A stretch of DNA of 64,000 nt from Magnaporthiopsis rhizophila (Eukaryota; Ascomycota; Sordariomycetes; Magnaporthales; Magnaporthaceae), in contig PYSS01000099.1 in assembly GCA_003049465.1 (NCBI GenBank), positions 638 through 64,637 of the forward strand, in the 5' to 3' direction. How positions within the stretch are numbered: the stretch's first letter is position 1; the number at the start of each line of letters is the position of its first letter. Positions 46,501 to 57,457 of the stretch are shown here, in pieces. The notes beneath the pieces are model-generated. The model saw only the letters and a program-made list of their open reading frames with translations. It was not told the DNA's origin and searched no databases. A program made the position numbers and the translations under genes.

Positions 46501-46849
46501 TGGGGTTCCGAACGATCGAGGTCGGGGCTATGTCGTCGTCGTCCGAAATGATTACAACCGACCGTGGCGCGGGCGCGTTTGATGGGTGTGGTTTGGGCGA
46601 TGAGCGGTGGAACGGCGTCGCGATAGGGTTCAATGGACTCGTTGTTTTCGTCGTCTCAACCTTCACCCGCTTCGCTGGCGGAGCATCGATCATATCCCCA
46701 TCGCCATGGGAGGGCCACTGCCTGGGGGCCCTCAGGCTTCCCTGGGGCGGCAGAGGGGTCGGTGTCGGCGCCGGTGTCTCGTCATCACTATCAAGAATGG
46801 AAATGACTTCGATAGGCCTGGTGATGGTCGCGGCAGCGGTTAATGTCAT
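43520..46849 (-). CDS. large WD40 protein with SUMO-interaction-like motifs, possibly Raf1/DIM-9-like
   Basis: Three exons (46849-44703, 44637-44525, 44463-43520) give 1067 residues. The first 100 residues hold two hydrophobic-acidic motifs, IEVISILDSDDE and SVVIISDDDD, which look like SUMO-interaction motifs. A disordered Pro-rich region follows. The middle region and the C-terminal half carry WD40 blades, for example TASFDHTVKVWGLTDG, DVAWHPSQECFIAATSP, SYVTAGCTDGKTYVWDTGS and RFYTGSSDGTVRVWNVRTEG. The overall arrangement recalls the Rik1-associated factor Raf1 (DIM-9 in Neurospora), the receptor subunit that links Cul4-DDB1 to heterochromatin formation, but this name rests on memory of related sequences. 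At the place where a DDB1-binding WDxR box would be expected the sequence reads WNVR. Start ATG at 46849 is preferred over an upstream non-ATG extension. Confidence 0.78.
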
Positions 46850-48050
46850 GACGACATGACAGGGTAGGCAGGGAAACAGATGGTGGAAGCGACATTGTAG
46901 CCGACAGGAGCAATCCGTCGCGGACAGGCCGGCATCGGAGAATCGCGTCGCGAGGGCGGCATCTAACAAAAGCGCACTTACATCGAAGATACTCTCCGTC
47001 GCGACGCGTCATTAAAATACCCTCGGCTTTTCGGTCAAATCGTGGCGACCCGCGTTGGTGGTGGTTCAAGTAGTGTGGATTTTAAAGTGTTCGCCCAATT
47101 TAATTTTTTCAAAACATGGAAATCAAAATAGTAAGTAATTTTGCAAAAGGGCGTACACTACTAATTTTAACGGTTAAATAAAAGGGACAATTGTAAAAAA
47201 AAAAAAAAAAAAAAATTATACTTTAAATCTTTAAATTAAATTGATAGGATTTTTATTATAATGTTTTTAACCCGTTTATAACTATACGTAAAATTAATTA
47301 ATAAAAAAATTCCTTAATAACAGCTTTATAATTCTTTTCTTCATATAGAGAAGCTTTTTTACTTTCATATTCTCTCCCGCGATTAGCAACTCATTGCTTT
47401 CATTAAAAATACCATGTCATTTCCTTCTTTGTTATTATCCTTTCAAGACCGTACAGCAGGCATCTCATGGGGCTGATGTTGGCGGAAGCACCTGTCGTGT
47501 CAATGGCGCGGGGTATGGTGACCGGACCCCGAGTTAAACCCAGGCGTCGGACTGGCTCAAAGCGGAAGAGGGGTTACGATGAAGATCGGACGAGCAGTAT
47601 CTGGTTCTTATGAATTCAAAAGGCAGTCAAGGGGCAGGCACCTATCGGTACCTACCCGGTACTCAGCCTGGACAGTCTTCATTAAAATATCACGGCTGCA
47701 CCGCTGGTAACATACGGCTGCTGTCCAATTCTGCTTTTACAAGGGCCAACCCGTTATGTGATCGTCTTACTGTTAACCTGCGTACCTCCCCACCATGCGT
47801 AGCTTCAAGGCTGGCTACCAATACTGCAAGTTGGAAGAGCAGTGTCTGTCCAGATGTTCCTTCCCGGAGTTGACAGGGTCAAACATCCGTGCTTGGCTGC
47901 AGGCGGGGCGCGAGGTCGGCACTGGTGTGGGGCCGCGGGGCCATCCTGTCGGGTCCTTCGAGATTTTTTTTTTTTTTTTTTTTTTGACCTTGGCGACGTC
48001 GGACTTTCTTTGCGTTTCTGCTCTCCATCGGCCTGGACATAAAAGCAGCG
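46850..48050. other. divergent intergenic region with AT-rich island
   Basis: 1.2 kb between the large WD40 gene and RRG9. It contains the AT-rich block at 47090-47450, a GGTACCTACCCGGTAC motif near 47648 and a 22-base T run at 47964-47985, 66 bases before the RRG9 start. No gene is supported. Confidence 0.55.
47090..47450. repeat. AT-rich island, possible RIP-degraded element
   Basis: About 360 bases strongly enriched in A and T (for example AAATTAATTAATAAAAAAAT) inside otherwise GC-rich DNA, with a 21-base A run at 47195-47215. In Pezizomycotina such islands are usually remnants of repeats mutated by RIP. No open frame or element motif survives, so origin is inferred from composition only. 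Confidence 0.6.
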
Positions 48051-49022
48051 ATGGCGTGCAACTGCCGCACCACTGCTTTGCGGCTGTTCGTCCGTGGCTT
48101 CGCGCAGCTTCACCTTTCCGCAACCGTACCAGCTGCGGCGTCGCTCCCCCAGAGGGTCCGCCCTGCTCCGAGACCGTTCTCGACAAGCCCCTGTCGCAGC
48201 ATATCTTCGTCGGCGCCATGCCACAGGGCTCATGTCGCCGCCTCAGCGGAATCCCTGCCAAACCTACCGTCGGCCCCTGAAGAGATCAGAATCGACCAGC
48301 CCTCAGGTGACGAGAAACCTGCAGATCGCCAGGCAGCGACAAACAGCGCCGCCACGGACATGTCCCCTGAGGCCGCTGAGGCGCTGGCTTTTCAAATCCT
48401 GTCGACCGCTTCGCACGAGAGCTCCTATACACACCGCGGGGATTCATCCGCACCAAAATGGACCGAACCTCGAGACGACAATATGGAGGAGGCGGCTGGA
48501 GGCCATACGAGATGGGGCAAGGACCCGAGCGGGGAAGATAAGAAGGACAGGAGGGAGAGAAGAAAGATGGCCGTTCTCGGGCCACCAAAGGAGAACAAGG
48601 CACCACCACCTCGGGCTGCCAACCGGAAGGCCGAACCCTGGCAGATTCAGAAAGAGGCGCTCAAGAAAAAGTTCGGCGACGAGGGGTGGAATCCGCGCAA
48701 GCGGCTATCGCCGGATGCGATTTCGGGGATCCGGGCGTTGCACGCCGAGTTCCCAGCAACCTTCACCACCGAGTGGCTGGCGAACAAGTTCATGGTCTCG
48801 CCCGAAATGATCCGGCGGATACTCAAGAGCAAGTGGAGGCCGACACCGGAGGAGGAAGAGGACCGCGAGCGGCGCTGGTTCAATCGCGGCAAGAAAATCT
48901 GGGAGCGCAACGCGGAGCTGGGCATGCGTGTGCCCAGGAGTTGGCGCAATGTCGGGGTCAAGAACAAAAGGAGGCCCAAGCCCAGAGACGACTTTGCTGG
49001 CCTTACGTCGCCATTTAGGTAG
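48051..49022 (+). CDS. rrg9: required for respiratory growth protein 9 (neugrin family), mitochondrial
   Basis: Single exon, 323 residues. The first about 60 residues are Arg/Ser/Ala-rich with no acidic residues, a mitochondrial presequence. The C-terminal half has the RRG9/neugrin core: EPWQIQKEALKKKFGDEGWN, then RKRLSPDAISGIRALHAEFP, TTEWLANKFMVSPEMIRRIL and SKWRPTPEEEEDRERRW. In yeast Rrg9 is needed for respiratory growth and mitochondrial genome maintenance; human neugrin is tied to mitochondrial rRNA. The linker before the core is acidic and low in complexity. ATG at 48051 is the first in frame after the poly-T run. No intron is needed. Confidence 0.92.
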   Translation: MACNCRTTALRLFVRGFAQLHLSATVPAAASLPQRVRPAPRPFSTSPCRSISSSAPCHRAHVAASAESLPNLPSAPEEIRIDQPSGDEKPADRQAATNSAATDMSPEAAEALAFQILSTASHESSYTHRGDSSAPKWTEPRDDNMEEAAGGHTRWGKDPSGEDKKDRRERRKMAVLGPPKENKAPPPRAANRKAEPWQIQKEALKKKFGDEGWNPRKRLSPDAISGIRALHAEFPATFTTEWLANKFMVSPEMIRRILKSKWRPTPEEEEDRERRWFNRGKKIWERNAELGMRVPRSWRNVGVKNKRRPKPRDDFAGLTSPFR

Positions 49023-50797
49023 GATCTCGCACCTGGCAGTGTTGAGATAGGCATGTATCGATACCCAAATATTACATTCCCACGTATTCTCGCCCGCTTT
49101 TTGCTCGTGGTTCACAGCGCATTGCGGCGGAACGCGTATCTGCACGACGGCTAGAACCGTGGCTACGCATGCAACCACTTGAACACGGCGACCGGCAAGC
49201 CTGTGGTGCAAAGTGGCTTAGAGTAGCTCGCACCGAGCTGGCTATCCGATCCCTTCACGTGGAGATGCGGAGATGGACTCCCGACGCTTGGTCGTGTGCT
49301 GATCGCCTAAAGGATGGCGCGGGCTGTCTCGCATTGCAGAATTTTGGTTAGGTTCTGCTGGAAGTCTTATGCAATGCACGATGATCGACATCCCTCCAGA
49401 GACTTGTGAAGGTGCCGGAAATGAGGAAGTGGCCTGGAGCACTTCCATCACATCTCAGACGCAAAAGCTCGTCACCATCACACACAAGGGTGGGATGCTG
49501 AAATCCCCCTGACGCGCTGGAGGGGTGGTGCCTGGCGGCATCGAGCCCGGTGGGTGGGCGAGCAAAACATCAAATTTAGTCCGCCCACATTCCGGCAAAG
49601 ATGGCTTGGTTTAGACAAGGCCGCGGCGGCCTAGCTGAGCTCGAGTCATTATAAGTTTTGCCGGGCCCACGTCCGGGCCTTTCCGGGGACGGCATAGCGT
49701 ATCCAGAAATATCCTCGATCGTGTCGCCCTTTTACAGCTCCCGTCTCAGAGAGACCGCCATCACACAAAAGAAACAAGCGACGGGGCTTCCAAACCGTAA
49801 ATCGGAACGTGCTGGCGCTCCATCCGCGGCGGAGGAGCCAACACGCAGGCGCCCCGCTTTAAGTGCTCACCGTCACCTGCGGGCGGTCGACTGGGATCCA
49901 CCTGAGCTTTGGACGGGCCACTGGTAGGTGCGCACGAGCCAAGTGACGGATACCAAAAAGGGCAGGCCTCATGTCCCCAATTGATCGGTGATTGGCCGGG
50001 CGAGGGGTTTTTGACCTGGTAACGCTCTAACCCCCCTGCCCAAGAGGAAGGGCCAACCCTGTCGCTTTGCCCAGTCCGGAATTCCAGCAAGGTTGCAAGG
50101 CGGGCTGGGAGCTGGTGGGTGGGCATGGGGGCGTGGGTATCCCTGCCATAGCTGGGCGGCTGTCACTTGGGCAATTCCGACCTCGACTCCTTTTTCTCCA
50201 TCGCAGATTTGTGTGTGTGACTTTGGATTTTCTTTTTTTCTTATTGGATCAAACCCGTGTTCACGATTGCTTTTCGGCATCATCGAGGCATCTTTGCAGC
50301 TGCAGCTTCGCGTATCCAAGCTGATTGGAGGGGAATTTTCCCAATTACACTGTACGTCCCGTCATTGGAGCGCCTTGGAAAGCCCAGCCCAACCCACCAT
50401 ACTTGACCCGACCCAAATCCACGGCTGCAGACTCTCCCGCGACTATCTACAGAACTGGCGGCCCAGTTTCGACGACCTCAAACGACGGCGCCCGGCGTGG
50501 AACTCTGTTTCTTTACTGACGCGTAGAATACGGACTGCAGCGTTACTTTGCTCCTTTGCAGTATCTGCTCTGTTAGCTTCCATTCCAGCGGGAAGCTGCC
50601 GAGACATTGCGTCCACGCGTTTTGTGTTGCTCTCACCGCAGACGTTCCCATCCACCTTGCAGACCGCCGCAGGATGATATAGATTCCACCCCTTTTGTCT
50701 TTCTTCGCAATCGCCCTTCGCCATCTGTGCCCTCCTGCCTCGGCCGCAACAACACTGCCCGTCTGCTGCCGTTGCCAGGAAGGCAGATGCGATCAAG
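49023..50797. other. intergenic region between rrg9 and the MABP1-like gene
   Basis: 1.8 kb with no supported gene. The last few hundred bases before 50798 are C/T-rich and are probably the promoter and 5' leader of the MABP1-like gene. Frames on both strands are short and without domains. Confidence 0.5.
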
Positions 50798-53700
50798 ATG
50801 GCTTCCACTCCCTCCTCGAACCGGCTCAAGCTCACCCCCGCCAACTCGCCGTTCCTCACCCGCCCCTCCCGGTCGCCCATTCGATCCCGCGCCGCCGTAG
50901 ACTCGTCCCGCCTGTCTCTGAAACGGGTCATCGGGACCACCTGCGCGTCGCCCACCGGTTTCGACACCATCCAGTCCTGCTTCGCCTACATCGCCGGCGG
51001 CGCGGTCGTCGTCGTTGACGTCCAGGGCAAGGAGTACTCGCAGCGCTTCTACCGCGCCCGACCGACCGCCGTGCCCGTATATGGCGTTTCTCCCGTCCCG
51101 CACGCCCCCTCGACCCCGAACTCGACGCCCAAGGCCAACGACAGCCGCAACCGCGTCGCCGTCTCGAGCTACCGAGACTCGTACGGAGCCTACGAGGACT
51201 CACCGGGGTCCAAGACGTGGACCCAGCGCGAGCGTATAAAGGCCGCCACCTGCCTCTCGCTGAGCCGTAATGGGCGCTTCCTTGCCGTGGGCGAGACTGG
51301 GTACGCACCGAGGGTGCTCATCTTCAACCTCCAGGATAGCTCGTCAGACGTGCCCCTGGTGTCCATCAGCGAGCATGCGTTCGGCGTAAATGCCGTGGCG
51401 TGGTCGAGCGACACCAGGTTCCTGGCTTCTCTGGGCTCCGCAAACGACGGCTTTCTTTACATTTGGAGGATAGACCCCAAGACAGGCGCGGCAAAGATGT
51501 TCCAGCAGAACCGGTGCACTTCGTTCGTGCGCGGCATGGTGTGGATGGGCAGCAGTCTCATCACCTTTGGGGTTCGCCACATCAAGGCGTGGAAGGTTGA
51601 GGAGGCGCAGTCGACGTCTCCCTCCAGGAAGAACTTCCCGAGCGACAGCTCGTTCCCCGTGTCGCAGTTCCAAAAACCCCTGCCCGGACGCAACGTCGTC
51701 CTCGGCTCCCTCCTGGACGCCACGTTTACGTGCGCGGCCTCCATCGACGAGGAAAAGGCTGTTTTCTGCTCCGAAACGGGCGATGTTGCTCTCCTCGACG
51801 ACTCGGGGAAGCAGACGAGGCTGGTCAGAGTCACCGGCCTCGACTTTCCCATACACTGCATCTCCATCCGAGAAGAGATTGCTTATATCAGCGGGAAGGG
51901 TGGTCATTTTGCTACCCTAGACGTCACCAAGCTGGCCGATGGCAAGGCCGACTGTGTCATCACCACCACCGAATCTGGCCACGGCCTGCTTGCTCTGGGA
52001 TTCCTTGACGAGCATCTTGTCACCATCGATGCTCGGCAGTCCATCGATGTGTGGGACCCGAAGCACACGCCAGGAGGCGACTGCAGCAACTCGCTCCATA
52101 TTCCGATCCCTGGCCACGGCGATCCCATAATGGGCGTACAGGTGCTCTCGAGGCCCAACGCATCCGGCGCCGCCTTCTTCACGTGGTCGTCAGCCGGAAA
52201 CGTTATACTATGGGATCTAGATGGGACCGTCAAAGCGACCTTTGACGTTGCCATCGAGCAGACAGAAGCCTGGAACGAAATGGACCAACCGAACGAGCTG
52301 TGCATAGTAGCGGCATCGCGAGGAGGTGACCTGTTCGCGGCTGCCGACAGGCTGGGCGTCCTGAGGGTGATCGATTTTACCACAAAGGAGTGCCTCATGG
52401 ACACCAAGGCTCACTCGTCCGACTGCCAGGTCGTGGCAATTTATGAGGGCGAGACCAAGGTTCTGATGGCTTCGTGTGGACGGGACCGCACAGCACAGCT
52501 CTTCCAGCGAACCTCGGCCGGCGTTTTCGAGCACTTCCAGACATTGGAGTTTGCAGCCAAGGTCGTCAATGTTCTGATACCATCGGGCGACAAGGTCATC
52601 ACGTGTTCTCTCGACCGGACGCTCCAGATCCACGATCTCGTTGCAAAAGAGGATGATCCAGACGCTATTGCGGCGATCCCTTCGCGCGTCATCTCGTTGA
52701 AATCGTCGCCGGCATCTATGGTTATGGCGGCCGATGAAAAGTCAATATACGTGTCCCTCCTAGATCGGTCGGTCTGCCAGTACGAGATCGCCACCGGCCG
52801 CTTGATGACCTTCTTCAAGTGTATGGACGAGGGAGGCGTCGAGTCGGTCGTCCTGGACTCGCTCATCTACGGGCCGTCGATCAATGAAAGCGAACCTTCA
52901 ATCCTGCTCGGCATGTCTAACAGGGACAAGTCGGTTCGTATGTACGACTCGGCCTCGGGCTCCTTCCTGGATCGCGAATGGGGCCACACCGAGGCTATCA
53001 ACGGCGTGACCCTGATCGACGATGAGGAAGGGCAGTGCCGCAAGGTCGTGAGTGTGGGCTCGGATGGGACGATTCTGATCTGGGCGCTCGATTTGAGCGA
53101 CCCTGTTGTGGGCTCCGAGGCCAGAGATCCATCTCCAGCCAAGGAGACGACGCTCACGTCGACACGGCCCCCGCTCCGCCGAGTCCTCTCCAAGGCAGAG
53201 CTCGCCGAGTTCCAGCGGCCTACAACGTCATCGACCGGGCGCAAGTCGCCGCCCCGGTCCATCGGCCGACGGACACAGAGATACAACGTGCTGGCTGGGA
53301 CGCTCAAGACGCCGCTGTCAACGGCACAGCCGTCATCCCCAGCCGGTCCTGGTGTTGAAGACACCCCTACGCGAAGGGTGTCACCTGCTCCTAGTCCTTC
53401 CGAAAGCCCGCCGCCGGCCAGCCCCAAGGATAGCCCGAAGACGCGGGTCAGGAGGCCATCTCTCCCGTCCCTGGGCGCGACCCCACCGGTCGCGGCGTCG
53501 GGCGGGATCCGCAAGAAGGGAAGCTCCAGCAACCTCCGGGGCTCGGTGGTCAGCAGCGGGCCCTACGGGTTCGGGTCTCTCAATATGGCGACGGAGCAGG
53601 CGAGCCGGACGCTGCGGGCGTACCGCAAGAAGCTGTCGTCGACGGATCCGATCCGCCAGGAGGCGCTCGCCGACCTGGATCAGGAACTCCGGCTGACGGC

Positions 53701-54022
53701 CGCGGCACTGGGCGACCGGGCTATCCGCTCAAAGGCCATGAGCGAGGGACTGCTCAACGGGCTGCTGGACCAGTACTCGGAGCGGCTGGTGTCGATGCTG
53801 GACGAGAAGCTCCGGCTTCGCGGCATCGTCGGCAGCCCCGCGGCGTCGTCGGACGGGGCGAGCGCCGTGGTCGCGGCTGCCGCCGCGGTTGCCGCCGCGA
53901 CGTCGGACAACAAGACGGAGCGTCCTTCGAGCGGCTCCTCGGATTCTGCGACGAGCATCGTCGAGTCTGAGATCACGGCCGTCGAGGGCGCGGCGGACGC
54001 AAACACCGCCGTTTCCACTTAG
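50798..54022 (+). CDS. MABP1/WDR62-like WD40 repeat protein
   Basis: One uninterrupted exon encodes 1074 residues. The N-terminus has a basic, Ser/Pro-rich stretch (NSPFLTRPSRSPIRSR), then LKRVIGTTCASPTGFD, the characteristic opening of the first propeller in MABP1/WDR62 proteins. Two WD40 propellers follow (about 45-770), with blades such as CLSLSRNGRFLAVGETGYAP, AVAWSSDTRFLASLGSANDG, VLMASCGRDRTAQLFQRTS and VVSVGSDGTILIWALD. The C-terminal 300 residues are Ser/Pro-rich and disordered, with a helical segment near 930-1010. Animal relatives scaffold JNK signalling and spindle poles; the role in filamentous fungi is not established. The family is clear; function is inference only. Confidence 0.9.
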   Translation: MASTPSSNRLKLTPANSPFLTRPSRSPIRSRAAVDSSRLSLKRVIGTTCASPTGFDTIQSCFAYIAGGAVVVVDVQGKEYSQRFYRARPTAVPVYGVSPVPHAPSTPNSTPKANDSRNRVAVSSYRDSYGAYEDSPGSKTWTQRERIKAATCLSLSRNGRFLAVGETGYAPRVLIFNLQDSSSDVPLVSISEHAFGVNAVAWSSDTRFLASLGSANDGFLYIWRIDPKTGAAKMFQQNRCTSFVRGMVWMGSSLITFGVRHIKAWKVEEAQSTSPSRKNFPSDSSFPVSQFQKPLPGRNVVLGSLLDATFTCAASIDEEKAVFCSETGDVALLDDSGKQTRLVRVTGLDFPIHCISIREEIAYISGKGGHFATLDVTKLADGKADCVITTTESGHGLLALGFLDEHLVTIDARQSIDVWDPKHTPGGDCSNSLHIPIPGHGDPIMGVQVLSRPNASGAAFFTWSSAGNVILWDLDGTVKATFDVAIEQTEAWNEMDQPNELCIVAASRGGDLFAAADRLGVLRVIDFTTKECLMDTKAHSSDCQVVAIYEGETKVLMASCGRDRTAQLFQRTSAGVFEHFQTLEFAAKVVNVLIPSGDKVITCSLDRTLQIHDLVAKEDDPDAIAAIPSRVISLKSSPASMVMAADEKSIYVSLLDRSVCQYEIATGRLMTFFKCMDEGGVESVVLDSLIYGPSINESEPSILLGMSNRDKSVRMYDSASGSFLDREWGHTEAINGVTLIDDEEGQCRKVVSVGSDGTILIWALDLSDPVVGSEARDPSPAKETTLTSTRPPLRRVLSKAELAEFQRPTTSSTGRKSPPRSIGRRTQRYNVLAGTLKTPLSTAQPSSPAGPGVEDTPTRRVSPAPSPSESPPPASPKDSPKTRVRRPSLPSLGATPPVAASGGIRKKGSSSNLRGSVVSSGPYGFGSLNMATEQASRTLRAYRKKLSSTDPIRQEALADLDQELRLTAAALGDRAIRSKAMSEGLLNGLLDQYSERLVSMLDEKLRLRGIVGSPAASSDGASAVVAAAAAVAAATSDNKTERPSSGSSDSATSIVESEITAVEGAADANTAVST

Positions 54023-55416
54023 CGGGTGAAGCACCACTCGGCTGGTATTCACCCAGACATTATGCTTTCCTGTCATCTTTGTCACTCGAGTTCCTCCCGC
54101 TGTATTACTACGACCACTACTACTATACTTGATACCCACTTCCCCTACTACAAAATCATACAAGTCGACGACAACGACGACGCCGGCCACGCGTCGGGGG
54201 CACCACCACGCCAGCAAACATGGCTGGGCGGCTGCCACGTGTTCAAAGCTAGCCGGCATGATGGAAAACTTGCTCGTTTTGCTTTGTTTCTTTGTCAATG
54301 GTTATTACTTTTATCACGCTGGGCGTTCGGGACCTTTTGAGCCAAGGGTTTTGACTAAGTTTCATCATACGCCCGCGGTCAGCGCGAGCTGAGATGAGAG
54401 CGGAGACTGGGCAGCAGCCAGGACACAACCACCCGGCTCCGATGTGAGCATTTTTTCTGAAGAAGAATTTCTCTGAGCCATACACTACTACACTATCGGA
54501 TAGATGGCTGGACGGGATCGCAGCGGCTTGAGGTGGCAAGCTGCGCGGAGCGTTGCTCTTGGCTTTTTTTTTCTCCCTTCTTTCTTTTGTACTAGGAGCA
54601 CTTTTTTTTTTTTTTTTGTCGTGCCTCTTCTTTGTCCTGGTTTCTTCTTCTTCGGCTTTTTTGAGGGAAATTCTGGCGTTTTTGGGATTTGGGCCTTGAC
54701 AGATGTCGGTCCTATCCCGGTTGGTGTTTCTTTTGTCGATGTTTTTGATGCTTTTTGGACTGGCGCAATAAATTATTGTATGGGCATCGAAACGGTGACA
54801 ACCTGGAAATGCATTCCTTTGTTTCGTTTCATCTTGTGTTTACTGGCGGCTTGTCATCCTTGAGCGAGTGAGATTGTCTGTATTCCCACATCCGCGTGTC
54901 GTGTGCCGGTTCGGATTAAGATAGCTTGTGTACCAGCGAGGAGCGGTTGGTAGTCGTCGAAGCGGCCTGTTTGGCATATCCGGGTAATAATCAAGCTGAT
55001 TATACGTATCTGTTTAAACGACCGGCCTTGTTCGTTTTGATGTCGGATCGAGGCTCGTCCTCGGCGGAAGTCGTCGATGAGGTGGGCCGACAGGGTTTAC
55101 CCCGCAACGCGGCTCGTAGCGGAGCCATGACGGACCGGGGTGATATCAGATAAGGTGGGAGAGGTGCAGAGCTAAACAACCTTTCCGTGCCCCTCCACGA
55201 GAGCAAGAGTCAGACGCTAGGAGGAGCTGTTGTTGGATTGGCTGTGCCGACATCGCAGTTTCCTTTCGTCACAATTTTTTTTTCCCTTTCCCGCCTCGTT
55301 TTGCGTCTACCATACTCACGCCTAAGCAATCAACCCCCAGCCATTGACGAGCAAGCACCGAGCTTCCTCCCTCTCCCCATTGATAGATTGCTCGTTCTGC
55401 TGCTCAACTAGCTACA
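54023..55416. other. intergenic region between the MABP1-like gene and arg1
   Basis: 1.4 kb without a supported gene. It holds the MABP1-like 3' region, a 16-base T run at 54602-54617 and the arg1 promoter. One near-match to the Gcn4/CPC1 site (AGAGTCA, one mismatch) lies at about 55206; it is too weak to claim regulation. Confidence 0.5.
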
Positions 55417-56950
55417 ATGTCCAAGGGCCGCGTCTGTCTGTGAGTATACCCAGCGCTGGCTGGCTTTGCAGGCGCTGCCATGATCGCGGGGCAGAAACAG
55501 GTGGACTGACTCGAAGCTCGTCAACAACAGCGCCTACTCTGGAGGTACGAAGAGCTTCACTCGAGATGTCGCAACTCGACGCCGTGTCACCTTTGGGTGC
55601 TCTCCTTGCGATCATGGCTAACCCGTCCGTTCGATTCGACGGCAAAAAGGTCTCGACACCTCGGTAAGTCCAGATGGGCACTCACCCAAAACCAGCACCC
55701 AAGACACAATGGATGACACCACTAACCTCTCCCTGCCAACCCCGGGCTCTTAGACAATCCTGGTCTGGCTGATCGAGCAGGGCTACACTGTCGTCTGCTT
55801 CCTCGCCAATGTCGGACAGGAGGAGAACTGGGACGAGGTGCGGGCCAAGGCCAAGAAGCTCGGGGCCGAGGAGATGGTGATCCTGGACCTGCAGAAGGAG
55901 TTTGTCGAGCAGCTCGTGTTCCGGGCGATCCAGTGCAACGCCATCTACGAGGACCGCTACCTGCTGGGCACGTCGCTGGCCCGGCCCGTCATTGCGCGCG
56001 CGCAGGTGCGGGTGGCCGAGGAGCATAACTGCCAGTTCCTCAGCCACGGCTGCACCGGTAAAGGCAACGACCAGGTCCGGTTCGAGCTCGCCTTCAAGGC
56101 CTGCAACCCTTCCATCCAGGTGATCGCGCCCTGGCGGCTGCCCGAGTTCATCGAGAAGTTTCAGGGCCGCCAGGACCTGCTCAAGTACGCGGCCGAGAAG
56201 AACATACCCGTGTCGTCCTCGCCCAAGGCGCCCTGGTCCATGGACGACAACCTCGTGCATTGCAGCTACGAGGCCGGCGTGCTCGAGGACCCGGACCACA
56301 CGCCGCCCAAGGAGCTGTGGACTCGCACCGTCGACCCGGTCGACGCCCCCGCGGCGCCGCAAGAGTTCACCGTCGAGTTCGAGAAGGGCATCCCGACGAA
56401 GGTTGTCGTGGACGGCACCGAGACGACGGGCTCGGTCGAGGTGTTCAAGCTGCTCAACAAGCTCGGCCACGACCACGGCGTCGGCCGCATCGACATCGTC
56501 GAGAACCGCTTCATCGGCCTCAAGTCGCGCGGCTGCTACGACACCCCCGGGCTCACCATCGCCCGCCTGGCCCACCTGGACCTCGAAGGCCTGGTCATGG
56601 ACTCGAGGGTGCGCGAGCTGCGCGACCAGTTCGTGACGCTGCCGTGGTCGCGCCAGCTCTACAACGGCATGTATTTTTCGCCCGAGCGCGAGTTCGTCGA
56701 GAACTCCATCCTGTTTTCGCAGCAGAACGTTACCGGCCAGGTCCGCATGGCCGTGTACAAGGGCAACGCCTACGTGCTCGGCCGCAAGAGCGACGCGTCC
56801 AACCTGTACTCGGAGGAGGACGCGTCCATGGACTCGCTCGAGGGCTTCTCGCCCATGGACACCACGGGCTTCATCGAGATCAACGCGATTCGTCTCAAGA
56901 AGTATGGTCTGCAGAAGATCAAGGACGGCCAGCCGCTGACCAAGTCTTGA
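55417..56950 (+). CDS. arg1: argininosuccinate synthase
   Basis: Joins citrulline and aspartate using ATP to make argininosuccinate, the penultimate step of arginine synthesis, in the cytosol. Four exons: 55417-55439, 55531-55544, 55650-55663 and 55754-56950. Exons 2 and 3 are only 14 bases each, and the total is 415 residues, the normal family length. The first three exons plus the start of the fourth assemble the ATP-binding PP-loop (MSKGRVCLAYSGGLDTSTIL), which is what fixes the micro-exons. Later motifs are intact: LGTSLARPVIA, SHGCTGKGNDQVRFE, and FIGLKSRGCYDTPG. Every intron has GT-AG ends. No peroxisomal or mitochondrial signal is seen. Very secure. Confidence 0.97.
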
Positions 56951-57457
56951 GGGCTGCCTTATCAATATGTTTTTCTTTGAGGTTTGGCGGCGTCAGGGAG
57001 TGAGTGGGAGGGTAATTGGGAGATGATGATGGCGCGGGAGGACATCAGCTCCCATCTCGTCTCGGGCAAAGAGGCCCAACTAAAATAGAGAAGAAGAGAG
57101 AAAAAAAAATCGATGGTTTCGTCTCGCATGAAAACAAATCAGCGACGTGCGTGCAGCGGTTCGATGAACTCGTCGTGTTTACACGTATATGCACATCACG
57201 TCTCTATTGTTTCCCGCTAAAGCCCCTTGAAATCGAGGCATCACCGCTCTCATCGCCCGCCCGCTACTTTTCCCGCGCTGCTGCAGTAATACAAATGAAT
57301 TTTTCTTCTTTTGTTTCCCCCAGTCAACCGACTACGAAGATAGGAGACGATATCCAAGAAGAAGAGAAAAAAAAAGCGACGGAAACAGGATCTGTGCATA
57401 CCAAGCAAGGAGAAAACACCAAAGATAAGAAACAAGGATAAAAAAAATAATAAATTC
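56951..57457. other. convergent 3' interval between arg1 and the Rgp1-like gene
   Basis: 500 bases of 3' flanking sequence, A-rich near 57090-57110 and 57340-57450. No gene is supported. Confidence 0.5.

Noticed and set aside
54901..55230. Gcn4/CPC1-type control site near arg1
   Set aside because: Only one-mismatch versions (AGAGTCA near 55206, TGACTCG in intron 1) are present; too weak to annotate.
55682..56965. 427-codon minus-strand frame
   Set aside because: Antisense of argininosuccinate synthase exon 4; low-complexity translation.
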